From Leifsonia xyli subsp. xyli str. CTCB07 (GTDB taxonomy: Bacteria > Actinomycetota > Actinomycetes > Actinomycetales > Microbacteriaceae): DNA of 64,000 nucleotides. The stretch is taken from the NCBI RefSeq assembly GCF_000007665.1, contig NC_006087.1, positions 992,001 to 1,056,000 of the forward strand, given 5' to 3'. Of this stretch, positions 1 through 8,821 are shown piece by piece. The translations under genes were made by a program, and so were the position numbers. The notes beneath the pieces were generated by a model. The model worked only from the letters and a program-made list of their open reading frames with translations, made no database searches and was not told where the DNA came from. How positions within the stretch are numbered: the first letter of the stretch is position 1; every line of letters starts with the position of its first letter.

Positions 1-2
1 GG

Positions 3-695
3 GTGCTCACGCTCATCGTGGCTCCGCTGGCGCGGTTCCGGATCGTGGACGGGCACAAGCTGCCGCGGCACGGTGCGTTCATCGTCTCGCCGAACCACTA
101 CAGCGAGATCGACCCGGTGATGGTGGGTCTCGTCCTCTGGAAGCTGGGGCGGCTGCCCCGGTTCCTGGCGAAGGAGAGTCTGTTCAGGGTACCCGTGCTG
201 GGCTGCTTTCTGCGGAAGTCCGGCCAGATTCCGGTCGCGCGCGGCGGTTCGGGTCGTGGGTTCGCGCCGCTCGACGCGGCGCAGAGGATCGTGGAGGACG
301 GTCGTGTGGTCGTCATCTACCCGGAGGGCTCGCTCACGCGCGACCCGGGCATGTGGCCGATGCGCGGTAAGACCGGGGCCGCCCGGATGGCGCTGGAGCA
401 CGGCATCCCGGTTGTCCCGATTGCCCACTGGGGTGCCCAGCAGGTGATGGCGCGCTATGCGAAGAAGATCAGCGTCTTCCCCCGGAAGACGATCGCGGTG
501 AAGGTGGGGGACCCGGTCGACCTGTCGGCGTTCACGGGGCGTAGTCTGGATGCAGCGACGCTGAACGAGGTCACCGATGTGATCATGGCTGCGATCACCG
601 CCCTGCTCGCGGACCTCCGCGGAGAGAAGGCGCCCGAGACCCGGTGGGACCCGTCCCAGCACAATCAGAAGGAGACCGGCCGCTTCGATGGCTAA
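3..695 (+). CDS. plsC: 1-acyl-sn-glycerol-3-phosphate acyltransferase, 5' end probably outside window
   Basis: This membrane-associated enzyme transfers an acyl chain to lysophosphatidic acid to make phosphatidic acid, the common phospholipid precursor. The PlsC motifs are visible: the catalytic NHxxxxD block (NHYSEID, about residues 30-36), a YPEGS block near residue 106 that binds the glycerol phosphate, and a later GIPVVPIAHWG stretch. A GTG at base 3 can open the frame, but the protein would begin directly in a hydrophobic stretch (LTLIVAPLARF), so the true start is probably upstream of the window. The end overlaps the ATG of gpsA by 8 bases, indicating one operon for phospholipid precursor synthesis. 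Identification of the family is firm; the start is not. Confidence 0.88.
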   Translation: MLTLIVAPLARFRIVDGHKLPRHGAFIVSPNHYSEIDPVMVGLVLWKLGRLPRFLAKESLFRVPVLGCFLRKSGQIPVARGGSGRGFAPLDAAQRIVEDGRVVVIYPEGSLTRDPGMWPMRGKTGAARMALEHGIPVVPIAHWGAQQVMARYAKKISVFPRKTIAVKVGDPVDLSAFTGRSLDAATLNEVTDVIMAAITALLADLRGEKAPETRWDPSQHNQKETGRFDG

Positions 696-1845
696 CGCAC
701 GAGCCCGATCGACCACACCGTCCCGTCGGATTGCCGTGATCGGCGCCGGAAGCTGGGGAACCACGTTTGCGAAGATCCTCGCAGACGGGGGCAACGACGT
801 CGTCGTCTGGGCGCGCCGGCCCGAGCTGGCGCGCGAGATCGACGAGGGGAAGCGCAACAGCGACTATTTGCAGGGCATCAACCTCCCGCGCAGCTTGCGC
901 GCGACCTCGCACCTCGGTGAGGCGATGCGCGGTGCGGAGCAGGTTTTCGTCTCTCTGCCGAGCCAGACGCTGCGCTCGAATCTCGACGCGATGATCCCGT
1001 ACCTCGGCCCGGCGACGGTCGTCATCAGCCTCATGAAGGGTGTGGAGAAGGGCACGGGCCTGCGCATGAGCGAGGTCATCGCCCAGGGTCTGCCGATCGA
1101 TCCGGAGCAGATCGCCGTGGTGTCAGGGCCGAATCTGGCTCTCGAGATCGCTCGTGAGCAGCCGACGGCCGCTGTCGTCTCCTCGGTGAGCCCGGCGACA
1201 GCGGTGGCCGTGGCGACCTCAGCCACCAACCGGTACTTCCGCAGCTTCGTGAACACCGATGTCATCGGCACCGAGTTCGGCGGCGTGCTCAAGAACCTCA
1301 TCGCGGTCGCGATCGGCATCGTGGATGGCGTCGGCTACGGCGAGAACACGAAAGCTTCGATCATCACGCGCGGTCTGGTCGAGATGACCGATTTCGCGGT
1401 CGCCTACGGAGCGGATCCCCAGACGCTCTCCGGGCTGGCCGGCCTCGGCGATCTGATCGCGACCTGCGAGTCGCCGCTCAGCCGCAACAACACGGCCGGA
1501 CGGCTGCTCGGCCAGGGCTACAGCTTCACCGACGTGGTGAAGCAGATGGATCAGGCGGCGGAGGGGCTGGCCTCGGTGACGCCCATCCTGAGCCTCGCGG
1601 AGGCTCGCGGTGTCGAGATGCCGATCGTGCGTCAGGTGAGCCAGGTGCTCGCGGGCACACTCGCTCCGAAGGATATCGCGCCGCACCTCACCACCGATGA
1701 CGAGCCGCAGGGCGAAAGAACACGGGGCGAAAGGACTACGGATGACGGACAAGGTCAGGGTCGCACTTCTGTTTGGGGGTCGCTCAAGCGAGCATTCGAT
1801 CAGCTGCGCGACGGCGGCGGGAGTTCTCGCCGCGATCGACCGTGA
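688..1845 (+). CDS. gpsA: NAD(P)H-dependent glycerol-3-phosphate dehydrogenase
   Basis: This enzyme reduces dihydroxyacetone phosphate to sn-glycerol 3-phosphate for phospholipid synthesis in the cytosol. The N-terminal Rossmann motif is clear (VIGAGSWGTTFA, about residues 16-27). Conserved GpsA blocks follow: VSGPNLALEIA near residue 147, the catalytic-lysine region GGVLKNLIAVAIG near 199, and GLAGLGDLIATC near 250. At 385 residues it is longer than the usual 330-350. The extra tail is the part that runs on through the first 104 bases of ddl in a different frame. That tail (after about residue 345) is low in conserved features, so the extension may come from a lost stop or frame change. The core enzyme looks intact. 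It follows plsC with an 8-base overlap. Confidence 0.93.
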   Translation: MANARARSTTPSRRIAVIGAGSWGTTFAKILADGGNDVVVWARRPELAREIDEGKRNSDYLQGINLPRSLRATSHLGEAMRGAEQVFVSLPSQTLRSNLDAMIPYLGPATVVISLMKGVEKGTGLRMSEVIAQGLPIDPEQIAVVSGPNLALEIAREQPTAAVVSSVSPATAVAVATSATNRYFRSFVNTDVIGTEFGGVLKNLIAVAIGIVDGVGYGENTKASIITRGLVEMTDFAVAYGADPQTLSGLAGLGDLIATCESPLSRNNTAGRLLGQGYSFTDVVKQMDQAAEGLASVTPILSLAEARGVEMPIVRQVSQVLAGTLAPKDIAPHLTTDDEPQGERTRGERTTDDGQGQGRTSVWGSLKRAFDQLRDGGGSSRRDRP

Positions 1846-2833
1846 CACCTACGAGGTCCTCCCCATCGGCATCACGCACGAGGGCGCTTTCACGCTTCAG
1901 CCGGACGACGCGGCGGCGTTCGAACTGAACCCGGAGCGGATGCCGGAGGTCGAGGACAACGGCAGCCGCGTCCTGTGGCCGGAGTCCGCGGCGACGCGGG
2001 AACTCACGGTCGTGGCCGTGGACGGCACGCGCTCCTCGCTGGGGGATCTTGATCTGGTGTTCCCCATCCTGCACGGCCCCTGGGGCGAGGACGGGACGCT
2101 GCAGGGGATGCTGGAACTCGTCGGTCTGCCCTACGTCGGCAGCGGGGTGCTCGCGAGCGCGCTCGGGATGGACAAGCATTTCACCAAGACTGTCCTCCAG
2201 CAGGCCGGCATCCCTGTCGCCCCGTGGACGACCGTGACCGCGTACGAGTGGCGCACCGGCGCGGACGCCGTCCGCGCCGCCGCGCGCGAACTTGGCCTTC
2301 CCGTCTTCGTGAAGCCCGCGCGCGCCGGTTCGAGCGTGGGCGTTGGCAAGGTGAGGGAATGGCCCGAGCTAGACGCGGCCATGGACATCGCGTTCGCCGA
2401 GGACGACCGCGTCCTGATCGAGTCGGGTGTCGTCGGCCGCGAGGTCGAGATCGCGGTGCTTGGCGGTCGCCCGGGCGAGTCCGCGCGTGCGTCGGTGGCG
2501 GGCGAGATCGTCGTCTCCGGCCGCGATTTCTACGATTACGCCGCGAAGTACCTGGACGCGCCCGGCATCGACCTGGTGTGCCCGGCGAAGCTCACGGACG
2601 CGGAGCTGGTGCAGATGCGCGCGCTTGGCGTGCGCGCGTTCGACGCGATCGGCGGCGAGGGGCTCGCGCGCGTGGACTTCTTTCTCACGGCGGAGGGTTT
2701 TGTGGTCAACGAGATCAACACGATGCCCGGTTTCACGCCGATATCGATGTTCCCGCGCTGCTGGCAGGAGACCGGACTGAGCTATCCGGAGCTGATCGGC
2801 GAGCTGATCCAGGTGGCGCTGGCGCGGGCCTGA
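1742..2833 (+). CDS. ddl: D-alanine--D-alanine ligase
   Basis: This ATP-grasp ligase joins two D-alanines to give the D-Ala-D-Ala terminus of peptidoglycan precursors. Visible features are the N-terminal LFGGRSSEHSISCATA motif (residues 8-23), the ATP-binding KPARAGSSVGVGKV loop in the middle, and the C-terminal metal-binding VNEINTMPGFTPISMFP segment. The open frame extends upstream to 1697, but the ATG at 1742 (MTDKVRVALLFGG) matches the usual N-terminus and gives 363 residues, typical of the family. It lies inside the 3' end of gpsA, so the two are expected to be co-transcribed. Its substrate D-alanine would come from the racemase genes at 61.6-63.4 kb. Confidence 0.94.
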   Translation: MTDKVRVALLFGGRSSEHSISCATAAGVLAAIDRDTYEVLPIGITHEGAFTLQPDDAAAFELNPERMPEVEDNGSRVLWPESAATRELTVVAVDGTRSSLGDLDLVFPILHGPWGEDGTLQGMLELVGLPYVGSGVLASALGMDKHFTKTVLQQAGIPVAPWTTVTAYEWRTGADAVRAAARELGLPVFVKPARAGSSVGVGKVREWPELDAAMDIAFAEDDRVLIESGVVGREVEIAVLGGRPGESARASVAGEIVVSGRDFYDYAAKYLDAPGIDLVCPAKLTDAELVQMRALGVRAFDAIGGEGLARVDFFLTAEGFVVNEINTMPGFTPISMFPRCWQETGLSYPELIGELIQVALARA

Positions 2834-2843
2834 GCTCGCCCCC

Positions 2844-3344
2844 CTACTTCGCCGGCGCGGATGTTGGCGCCACTTCCGTGTCCAGCGTCGACAGGCACTT
2901 CTCGCTCTGCTCGACACTCGCGACCGCGGAGGCGAACTCCGGCAGCACCGACGAATCCGATGCGCCCGAGACATGGTCGATGATCACCTCGGTCGCCGGG
3001 TTCCGGCCGAACGTTTGATAGACGACCGTCTTGGCCGCCGGCTTTGACATGAGCACCCAGTCGATGCCGTTCACGGTGACGCACGGCCTGGTGGTCGGAC
3101 CGATCGGAGGGACGCCGCAGCGGAGCAGGACGGCGGCGGGCTCGCCCCACGCCCCGGTCGCCTGTGCGTCCGTCTGGCGTCGCGCCTTGCCGGCGACCGC
3201 GTCCGGCAGCCGGACGCTGATCTCCGCGCAGCCGGGATCGTTCGCGTCGGCGGCGGGATCGAGGGAGACCGTGGTCGCGCAGCCGGTGAGGGCGAATACG
3301 GCCGCGGTGAGGAAGGTGGCGAGGATGGTGCGTCGAGCGGACAT
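2844..3344 (-). CDS. DUF3515-type lipoprotein
   Basis: This is a secreted lipoprotein of the actinobacterial DUF3515 family with no assigned function. From the ATG at 3344 the protein has a signal peptide (MSARRTILATFLTAAVFALTGC) with lipobox LTGC, so Cys22 is the probable lipidated residue. The mature part has further cysteines (DPGCAEI, LLRCGVPP and one near the end) that could form disulfides. The start at 3344 is favoured over in-frame ATGs further upstream because a -10-like TAGCCT lies 7 bases before it, as expected for a leaderless transcript. It is divergent from thiL. Confidence 0.8.
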   Translation of the reverse strand: MSARRTILATFLTAAVFALTGCATTVSLDPAADANDPGCAEISVRLPDAVAGKARRQTDAQATGAWGEPAAVLLRCGVPPIGPTTRPCVTVNGIDWVLMSKPAAKTVVYQTFGRNPATEVIIDHVSGASDSSVLPEFASAVASVEQSEKCLSTLDTEVAPTSAPAK

Positions 3345-3369
3345 CGGTTTCAGGCTACCGTTTTGACTC
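3345..3369. promoter_or_regulatory. overlapping divergent leaderless promoters of DUF3515 gene and thiL
   Basis: The 25-base gap between two divergent start codons holds TACCGT at 3356-3361 for thiL (8 bases before its ATG) and TAGCCT on the minus strand at 3352-3357 (7 bases before the lipoprotein ATG). The two hexamers share bases 3356-3357. No ribosome binding site fits in the gap. Polymerase binding to one box should exclude the other. Inferred from spacing only. Confidence 0.6.
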
Positions 3370-4365
3370 ATGGGAATCTCTGGGAGCACCGGCCTGGCCA
3401 TCGGCGAGACGTCCGAACGGGAGGCGCTGCGGCGTATCGTCCCGCGGCTGCCCCGGTCCGCGGCCGCGCTGGTCGGCCCGGGCGACGACGCTGCCGTGCT
3501 CGTCGCGCCAGACGGCCGCTATGTCGTGACGACCGACCTGATGGTTCACGGGCCGGATTTCCGCCTCGCCTGGTCGAGTCCCGCGGATCTCGGCTGGAAG
3601 GCCGCCGCGACGAATCTCTCCGATGTCGCGGCGATGGGCGCGGTGCCGACGGCGCTCGTGGTCGCGATCGCCGCGCCGCCGGCTCTGCCCGTCGTCGCCC
3701 TCGAAGAGATTGCCGAAGGGCTCCGCGCCGCGTGCGAGGCGCTCGCGCTGGGATGCGGGGTCGTCGGCGGCGACCTCTCCGCCTCCGAGACGCTCACGCT
3801 CGCCGTCACCGCGTTCGGCGACCTCCGGGGCCGGTCTCCGGTTCTCCGCAGCGGCGCCCGGCCCGGCGACATCCTCGCGGTCTCCGGCCGGCTTGGCGCG
3901 GCTGCCGCGGGACTCCGTCTGCTTTTCCGGCACGCGGTGGATGCCGCGGGCGCGCCCGACCGTGCCGCCTTCGAGCGTGTCGCGGCCGATCATCCCGACC
4001 TCGTCGCCGCCCAGCTGCGTCCGGCGCCTCCGATCGCGGACGGGCCTCTCGCGGCCGAGGCCGGGGCCACCGCCATGCTCGACCTCAGCGACGGTCTGAC
4101 CATCGACGCGCGCCGCGTCGGGGAGGCGAGTGGCGTGGCGATCGACCTCGATCCGGACGCGCTCGGTCCCGACCCGCGCTTGGCGCTCACCGGGGGAGAG
4201 GACCACAGTCTGCTCGCCTCCTTCCCCCCGGACGCCGCTCTGCCCGGCGGCTTCCGCCGCGTCGGGGCGGTCCTCGAAGGTGAGGGGCTCTTCGTCGGCG
4301 GCCGGCCGTTCGGCGAGCGCGGGGGGTGGGACCCGTACCTCGAGTGGGACGGCTCCGCCGGCTGA
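3370..4365 (+). CDS. thiL: thiamine-monophosphate kinase
   Basis: ThiL phosphorylates thiamine monophosphate to thiamine diphosphate, the active cofactor used for example by 2-oxoacid dehydrogenases. The sequence shows the AIR-synthase fold signatures: VGPGDDAAVLVAP near residue 36, VVTTDLMVHGPDFR near 55, an NLSDVAAMGA block near 80 and the GGDLSASETL loop in the middle. The later DLSDGLTIDARR and GGEDHSLLASFP stretches match the ThiL C-domain. Its 331 residues are typical. The start ATG follows a -10-like TACCGT by 8 bases, so it is probably leaderless. It ends shortly before the convergent rsmD. Confidence 0.92.
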   Translation: MGISGSTGLAIGETSEREALRRIVPRLPRSAAALVGPGDDAAVLVAPDGRYVVTTDLMVHGPDFRLAWSSPADLGWKAAATNLSDVAAMGAVPTALVVAIAAPPALPVVALEEIAEGLRAACEALALGCGVVGGDLSASETLTLAVTAFGDLRGRSPVLRSGARPGDILAVSGRLGAAAAGLRLLFRHAVDAAGAPDRAAFERVAADHPDLVAAQLRPAPPIADGPLAAEAGATAMLDLSDGLTIDARRVGEASGVAIDLDPDALGPDPRLALTGGEDHSLLASFPPDAALPGGFRRVGAVLEGEGLFVGGRPFGERGGWDPYLEWDGSAG

Positions 4366-4378
4366 CTGGGCTCTTCGT

Positions 4379-4951
4379 CTAACCGGCCGCCGGCTCCAGG
4401 TAGTGCAGCGCTGTCTCGCCGTAGGTTCGCGAGTACACCCGCTCCAGACCGTCGGGGACGCTCGGCTCCCCCTCGCGCGCGCTCCGCTCGACGCAGACCA
4501 GGGCGTCCGGCGCGAGCAGGGGGACGAGCGCTGTGAGCACCGCCAGCAGCTCCGCGTCCGGCGCATCGTAGGGCGGGTCGAGGAACACCAGGTCGAAGCG
4601 GCCTGTCGCGGTCGTGAGGTAGGCTAGGGCGGAGGTCGTCCGCACGTCCACGCTCGGCTGTTCCCCGGGACCCGCCGACCGCACGACGGCCGCCGCGTTC
4701 CTCTTGCACACACTCGCCGCAGCAGCGCTTTTCTCGACCAGCACGACGGCCCCCGATCCGCGGCTGGCCGCCTCCAGCCCGAGGGCGCCCGAACCCGCGT
4801 ACAGGTCGAGCACGCGCGCGCCGCGCACGGCATCCCGCGACTCCAACGCGGAGAACACGGCTTCGCGCACCCGGTCGCTGGTCGGACGGGTGCCGCTTTT
4901 CGGCACCTGGAGGGCGAGCGAGCCGGCGAAACCGGAGACGATGCGAGTCAT
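4379..4951 (-). CDS. rsmD: 16S rRNA (guanine(966)-N(2))-methyltransferase RsmD
   Basis: RsmD methylates N2 of G966 in 16S rRNA during small-subunit assembly. The S-adenosylmethionine site is seen as VLDLYAGSGALGLEAASRG (about residues 47-65), and the catalytic (N/D)PPY motif as DPPYDAP near residue 125. An N-terminal KSGTRPTSDRVREA stretch is typical of the family. At 190 residues it is full length. A TAGGCT box lies 10 bases upstream of the ATG, giving at most a very short leader. In many actinobacteria rsmD, recG and coaD are neighbours, as here; recG is divergent. Confidence 0.92.
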   Translation of the reverse strand: MTRIVSGFAGSLALQVPKSGTRPTSDRVREAVFSALESRDAVRGARVLDLYAGSGALGLEAASRGSGAVVLVEKSAAAASVCKRNAAAVVRSAGPGEQPSVDVRTTSALAYLTTATGRFDLVFLDPPYDAPDAELLAVLTALVPLLAPDALVCVERSAREGEPSVPDGLERVYSRTYGETALHYLEPAAG

Positions 4952-5028
4952 AACCCTCGAAAGCCTAGCCGCGCCGCCCTCCCGCCCGGCAAAGGCGAGG
5001 GGGAGGGACGAACGCCTACGATCGAACC

Positions 5029-7248
5029 ATGACCTCCGTCCCCGCTCCGGCCGCCGGCGTCGTCTCCCTCGACGCGAAGCTCACGGGCGTGCTCGGCGGA
5101 CGCACTGCCGCCGCGTTCGAGAAGGCGTTCGGGACGCGCACCGTCGCCGATCTCCTCAGCCACTACCCGCGCCGCTACGCGCGCCGCGGTGAGCTGACCG
5201 CGCTGGCGAACCTGCCGCTGGACGAGAACGTGACGATCATCGCCGAGGTGCTGCGCGTGCAGGAGCGGTCGATGCGGGCGCGGCGCGGCAGCATCCTGGA
5301 AGTCAAGATCTCCGACGGCGAGGGCATCCTGACCCTCACTTTCTTCAACCAGTCCTGGCGGGCGAAGGACCTGACGCCCGGTGCGCGCGGCATATTCGCG
5401 GGCAAGGTCTCGGCCTATCGGGGTGCTCTGCAGCTGGCGCATCCCGACTACGAGCTGTTCGAGCCGGACGCCGGCAACACGGTGGACTCGGGCAGTGCAA
5501 CGGCGAAGGAGTGGGCGCAGACCCCGATCCCGATCTACCCGGCCACCGGCGCCGTCGCCAGCTGGCAGGTGCAGAAAGCGGTTGGCCTGGCGCTGGATGC
5601 GCTCGGGCGCATCGAGGACCCGGTTCCCGCGGGCATTGTCGCCGAGCGCGGGCTCATCTCATTCCGGGACGCCCTGGAGGGCGTCCACCGGCCGCAGAAG
5701 GACTCCCAGTGGCAGCGCGCTCGTGACGCTCTGCGCTTCCAGGAGGCGTTCGTGCTGCAAGCGGCCCTGCTGCAGCAGCGGGCCGCCGCGCGTGCCGTCG
5801 CCGCCACCCCTCGCCGCGCCGTGCCCGGCGGTCTCCTGGAGCGTTTCGACGCCGGGCTGCCGTTCGCCCTGACCGATGATCAGGCCCTGGTCGGTGGCGA
5901 GATCGCGCGGGATCTGGATGCGGACGCCGCGATGCACCGGCTGGTGCAGGGCGAGGTCGGCTCCGGCAAGACCCTTGTGGCGCTCCGCGCGATGCTCGCT
6001 GTCGCGGACTCGGGCGGGCAGTCCGCTCTGCTCGCGCCGACGGAGGTGCTCGCTGCCCAGCACCTCCGCTCGATCGCCGCCATGCTCGGCCCCGGCCTCT
6101 CCATCGAGCTGATGCCGACGCTTCTGACCGGTCAGCTCTCCGCCGCGGAACGTAAGCGCGCTCTGCTGCGCACGGTCTCGGGCCAGTCGCGCCTCGTCGT
6201 CGGCACCCACGCTCTGCTCGGCGATGCCGTGACGTTCTACGACCTCGGGCTCGTCGTGGTCGATGAGCAGCACCGGTTCGGGGTCGAGCAACGGGAGGAG
6301 CTGCGGGCCAAGGGCGGGACGCCGCCGCATGTGCTCGTGCTCACGGCGACGCCCATCCCGCGCACGGTCGCCATGACCGTCTTCGGCGACCTGGACGTCT
6401 CGACCATCGCTCACCTGCCGGCCGGACGGCAGGTGATCGAGAGTTTTGTTGTCCCACTCGTAGACCGGCCCGGCTGGGAGCGTCGCATCTGGGAGCGCGC
6501 CTCGGAGGAGATCGCGAAAGGCCGTCAGGTTTTCGTGGTCTGCCCGGCTATCACCGGGAAGGAGACCGAGGAGGATACAGGCCAGCCGGAGCAGGAGACG
6601 GAGGCGGCTTTCTCGCCCGACGCCCCCGCCCGCCCGATCGCGAACGTCGAGTCTGTCGCCGCGCAGGTGCGCGCCGACCTTCTTTTCGCCTCCGCTCGCA
6701 TCGGCGTCCTGCACGGCGGGCTGCCCTCCGAGGCCAAAGACGAGACCATGCGCTCGTTCGCCGTCGGCGACATCGACCTGCTGATCGCCACGACCGTCAT
6801 CGAGGTCGGCGTCGACGTTCCGAACGCGTCCGTCATGATCGTCCTCGATGCCGACCGGTTCGGCGTCTCGCAGCTGCATCAGTTGCGCGGCCGGGTAGGC
6901 CGGGGCGGCGTCCCCGGCCTCTGCCTTCTTGTCACGGCGGCTGGGCAGGACACACTGGCGCGCGAGCGGGTGGAGGCCGTCGCGGCCACCCTGGACGGCT
7001 TCGAGCTCGCGAACATCGATCTCGAACTGCGGCGCGAGGGCGATGTGCTCGGCAGCCGTCAGTCGGGCGGACGCTCCTCGCTCCGGTTGCTGCGCGTCGC
7101 CAGCGACGGCGAACTGATCGCCGAGGCGCGGGTCGCGGCCGAGGAGACGCTCTCCGCTCCGGACGGGCTGGCCGCGCAGCCCGCGCTCGCTGCCGCTCTC
7201 GCGCGTCGGTTGGACGAGACCGAGCGGGCCTTCCTCGGAAAGTCGTGA
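5029..7248 (+). CDS. recG: ATP-dependent DNA helicase RecG
   Basis: RecG is a branch-migrating helicase that remodels stalled forks and Holliday junctions. The order is as expected: an N-terminal wedge/OB domain (residues about 60-160), Walker A GEVGSGKT near residue 309, the DEQH box in VVVDEQHRFG near 410, the TATPIPRT motif near 440, and the C-terminal helicase motif GRVGRGG near 625. The 739 residues are normal. TACGAT at 5017-5022 lies 6 bases before the ATG, so the transcript is probably leaderless. It is followed 86 bases later by coaD, with only a weak GC hairpin between (7296-7311). Confidence 0.95.
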   Translation: MTSVPAPAAGVVSLDAKLTGVLGGRTAAAFEKAFGTRTVADLLSHYPRRYARRGELTALANLPLDENVTIIAEVLRVQERSMRARRGSILEVKISDGEGILTLTFFNQSWRAKDLTPGARGIFAGKVSAYRGALQLAHPDYELFEPDAGNTVDSGSATAKEWAQTPIPIYPATGAVASWQVQKAVGLALDALGRIEDPVPAGIVAERGLISFRDALEGVHRPQKDSQWQRARDALRFQEAFVLQAALLQQRAAARAVAATPRRAVPGGLLERFDAGLPFALTDDQALVGGEIARDLDADAAMHRLVQGEVGSGKTLVALRAMLAVADSGGQSALLAPTEVLAAQHLRSIAAMLGPGLSIELMPTLLTGQLSAAERKRALLRTVSGQSRLVVGTHALLGDAVTFYDLGLVVVDEQHRFGVEQREELRAKGGTPPHVLVLTATPIPRTVAMTVFGDLDVSTIAHLPAGRQVIESFVVPLVDRPGWERRIWERASEEIAKGRQVFVVCPAITGKETEEDTGQPEQETEAAFSPDAPARPIANVESVAAQVRADLLFASARIGVLHGGLPSEAKDETMRSFAVGDIDLLIATTVIEVGVDVPNASVMIVLDADRFGVSQLHQLRGRVGRGGVPGLCLLVTAAGQDTLARERVEAVAATLDGFELANIDLELRREGDVLGSRQSGGRSSLRLLRVASDGELIAEARVAAEETLSAPDGLAAQPALAAALARRLDETERAFLGKS

Positions 7249-7334
7249 TCCCGCCGCGGCCGCGAGCATGACGGATTGACAACGAAATGCAGGGACCCCG
7301 GAGAGCCGGGGGTTCCGGGATAGGGTGAGGTCCT

Positions 7335-7814
7335 ATGCACAGGATCGCCGTAGTACCTGGATCGTTCGACCCGGTCACTCTCGGGCACCTCGACGTGATC
7401 GAGCGTGCCGCGAGGATGTGGGACGAGGTCCACGTCTTGGTGGTCCACAACCCGGACAAGAGCGCGCTGCTGCCCATCGCGCAGCGCGTGGCGCTGCTGG
7501 ACCGGTCGATCGAGGACGCCGGCATCGCTGGGAACATCGTCGCGTCCTGGTCGGTCGGCCTGCTGGTCGACTATTGCACGGATATCGGCGCGCACGTTCT
7601 TGTGAAGGGCATCCGTTCGCAGGTGGATGTCGCCTACGAGACGCCGATGGCCATCGTCAACCGTCACCTCGCTGAGGTGGAGACAGTTTTCCTGCTGCCG
7701 AATCCGGCCAACGCGCACGTCTCCAGCTCGCTCGTCCGCCAGGTTGCGTCTCTGGGTGGCGACGTCAGCCCGTACGTCCCCGCCGCCGTCTCCGAGCTGC
7801 TGTCCTCGTCATGA
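7335..7814 (+). CDS. coaD: phosphopantetheine adenylyltransferase
   Basis: CoaD adenylylates 4'-phosphopantetheine to dephospho-CoA, the penultimate step of coenzyme A synthesis. The nucleotidyltransferase signature [18 protein letters not shown] (residues 8-25) includes the (T/H)xGH motif. The substrate segment NPDKSALLP and the C-terminal [20 protein letters not shown] are also typical. Its 159 residues are the family norm. TAGGGT at 7321-7326 is 8 bases before the ATG, so the message is probably leaderless or nearly so. Confidence 0.95.
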   Translation: MHRIAVVPGSFDPVTLGHLDVIERAARMWDEVHVLVVHNPDKSALLPIAQRVALLDRSIEDAGIAGNIVASWSVGLLVDYCTDIGAHVLVKGIRSQVDVAYETPMAIVNRHLAEVETVFLLPNPANAHVSSSLVRQVASLGGDVSPYVPAAVSELLSSS

Positions 7815-8005
7815 CCGCGCCGGGAGCTTGACCGGGTAAGAGAACAAGATCGGGCTGGACCCGTCCCTTATTCCAGTCGGGCTGTCCAGCGGCGTGAAGC
7901 GCGCGTTTGCGGCCATCGACCGACGTCCGGAGCGAGGTGGCACTGCTCCCTGTGTCTCTCCTGCCAGACGGCTGGCCGTCGGCCGCGAACACGGGGCGGA
8001 CAGCG

Positions 8006-8011
8006 TAAAAT
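8006..8011 (+). promoter_or_regulatory. -10 element of leaderless DUF177 gene
   Basis: TAAAAT lies 8 bases before a GTG at 8020 in otherwise GC-rich DNA. The spacing places transcription start at or next to the GTG. This supports 8020 rather than the upstream ATG at 7894 as the real start of the DUF177 gene. Confidence 0.6.
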
Positions 8012-8019
8012 GGCAGACT

Positions 8020-8604
8020 GTGACCAGGATAAGAACGAACCCGTATACGGTCAATGTGTACGAACTGCTGCGTCGTCCAGGCGAGATGCGCGAGCGGCGG
8101 CTGAGCGTCCCGGTGACCGAGCGACTGGGCGAGGGATTGCTCTCGGTGCCCGAGGGTGGCACCGTGGAGCTGGACCTCTGGCTGGAGTCCATGCACGAAG
8201 GAATCCTCGTCTCCGGCGAGGCGGAAGCCACGGTGACCGGCGTCTGCGGGCGCTGCCTGAAAGACATCGAGCAGCCGGTCGGAGTCGATTTCCAGGAACT
8301 TTTCGCGTATCCTGCTGAGGAAGCTTTCGATTATGAGGTTCACGACGACCACGTGGATCTTGAACCTATGATCAGGGATGCGGTGGTGCTGTCACTGCCG
8401 TTCCAGCCGGTGTGCCGGCCGGATTGCCCTGGTCTCGATCCCGAGACCGGCGAGCGCCTGGCGGATGTACCGGACCGGGAACCCGGGCAGGCCATCGATC
8501 CGCGCTGGTCCGCGCTCGCCGGTTTTCAGGCTTCCGACACCGCTGTCACATCGACAGAGCACACGAGTAATGCCCCGGACGCCGGGGCCGGAGAAGAGAG
8601 ATAG
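8020..8604 (+). CDS. YceD/DUF177 family protein
   Basis: This DUF177 (YceD) protein is generally found upstream of rpmF and is linked in other bacteria to rRNA accumulation and ribosome assembly; its exact role is unknown. The 194-residue form starts at GTG 8020 ([19 protein letters not shown]), which matches the usual N-terminus. The open frame extends upstream to 7894, but that part looks unrelated. Two cysteine clusters are seen: [12 protein letters not shown] in the middle and CRPDCPG near residue 130, as in metal-binding members. rpmF begins 2 bases after its stop, so the two are co-transcribed. Confidence 0.88.
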   Translation: MTRIRTNPYTVNVYELLRRPGEMRERRLSVPVTERLGEGLLSVPEGGTVELDLWLESMHEGILVSGEAEATVTGVCGRCLKDIEQPVGVDFQELFAYPAEEAFDYEVHDDHVDLEPMIRDAVVLSLPFQPVCRPDCPGLDPETGERLADVPDREPGQAIDPRWSALAGFQASDTAVTSTEHTSNAPDAGAGEER

Positions 8605-8606
8605 TC

Positions 8607-8810
8607 ATGGCCGTTCCGAAGCGGAAGCAGTCTCGCGCCAACACCCACGCCCGTCGTTCGCAGTGGAAGGCCGAGGTCCCCACGCTCGTCAAGACCGTCG
8701 AGAACGGCAAGGTCACCTACAGCCTGCCGCACCGCGCCAAGGTCGTCGAGGACTCCGCGGGCACCGCGCTCTTCCTCGAGTACAAGGGCCGCAAGGTCGC
8801 CGACGTCTGA
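8607..8810 (+). CDS. rpmF: 50S ribosomal protein L32, zinc-independent form
   Basis: L32 is a small component of the large ribosomal subunit. The N-terminus [20 protein letters not shown] is diagnostic. At 67 residues it is complete. It contains no cysteine, so this is the form without the zinc ribbon and does not depend on zinc supply. It sits directly after the DUF177 gene with a ribosome binding site (AGAGAGA) overlapping that gene's end, and rnc follows 11 bases later, forming a DUF177-rpmF-rnc-mutM operon. Confidence 0.95.
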   Translation: MAVPKRKQSRANTHARRSQWKAEVPTLVKTVENGKVTYSLPHRAKVVEDSAGTALFLEYKGRKVADV

Positions 8811-8821
8811 TTGGCGCTCGA

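Noticed and set aside
7276..7281. TTGACA before coaD as a -35 box
   Set aside because: The only -10-like box (7321) is 39 bases away; the leaderless -10 at 7321 stands on its own.
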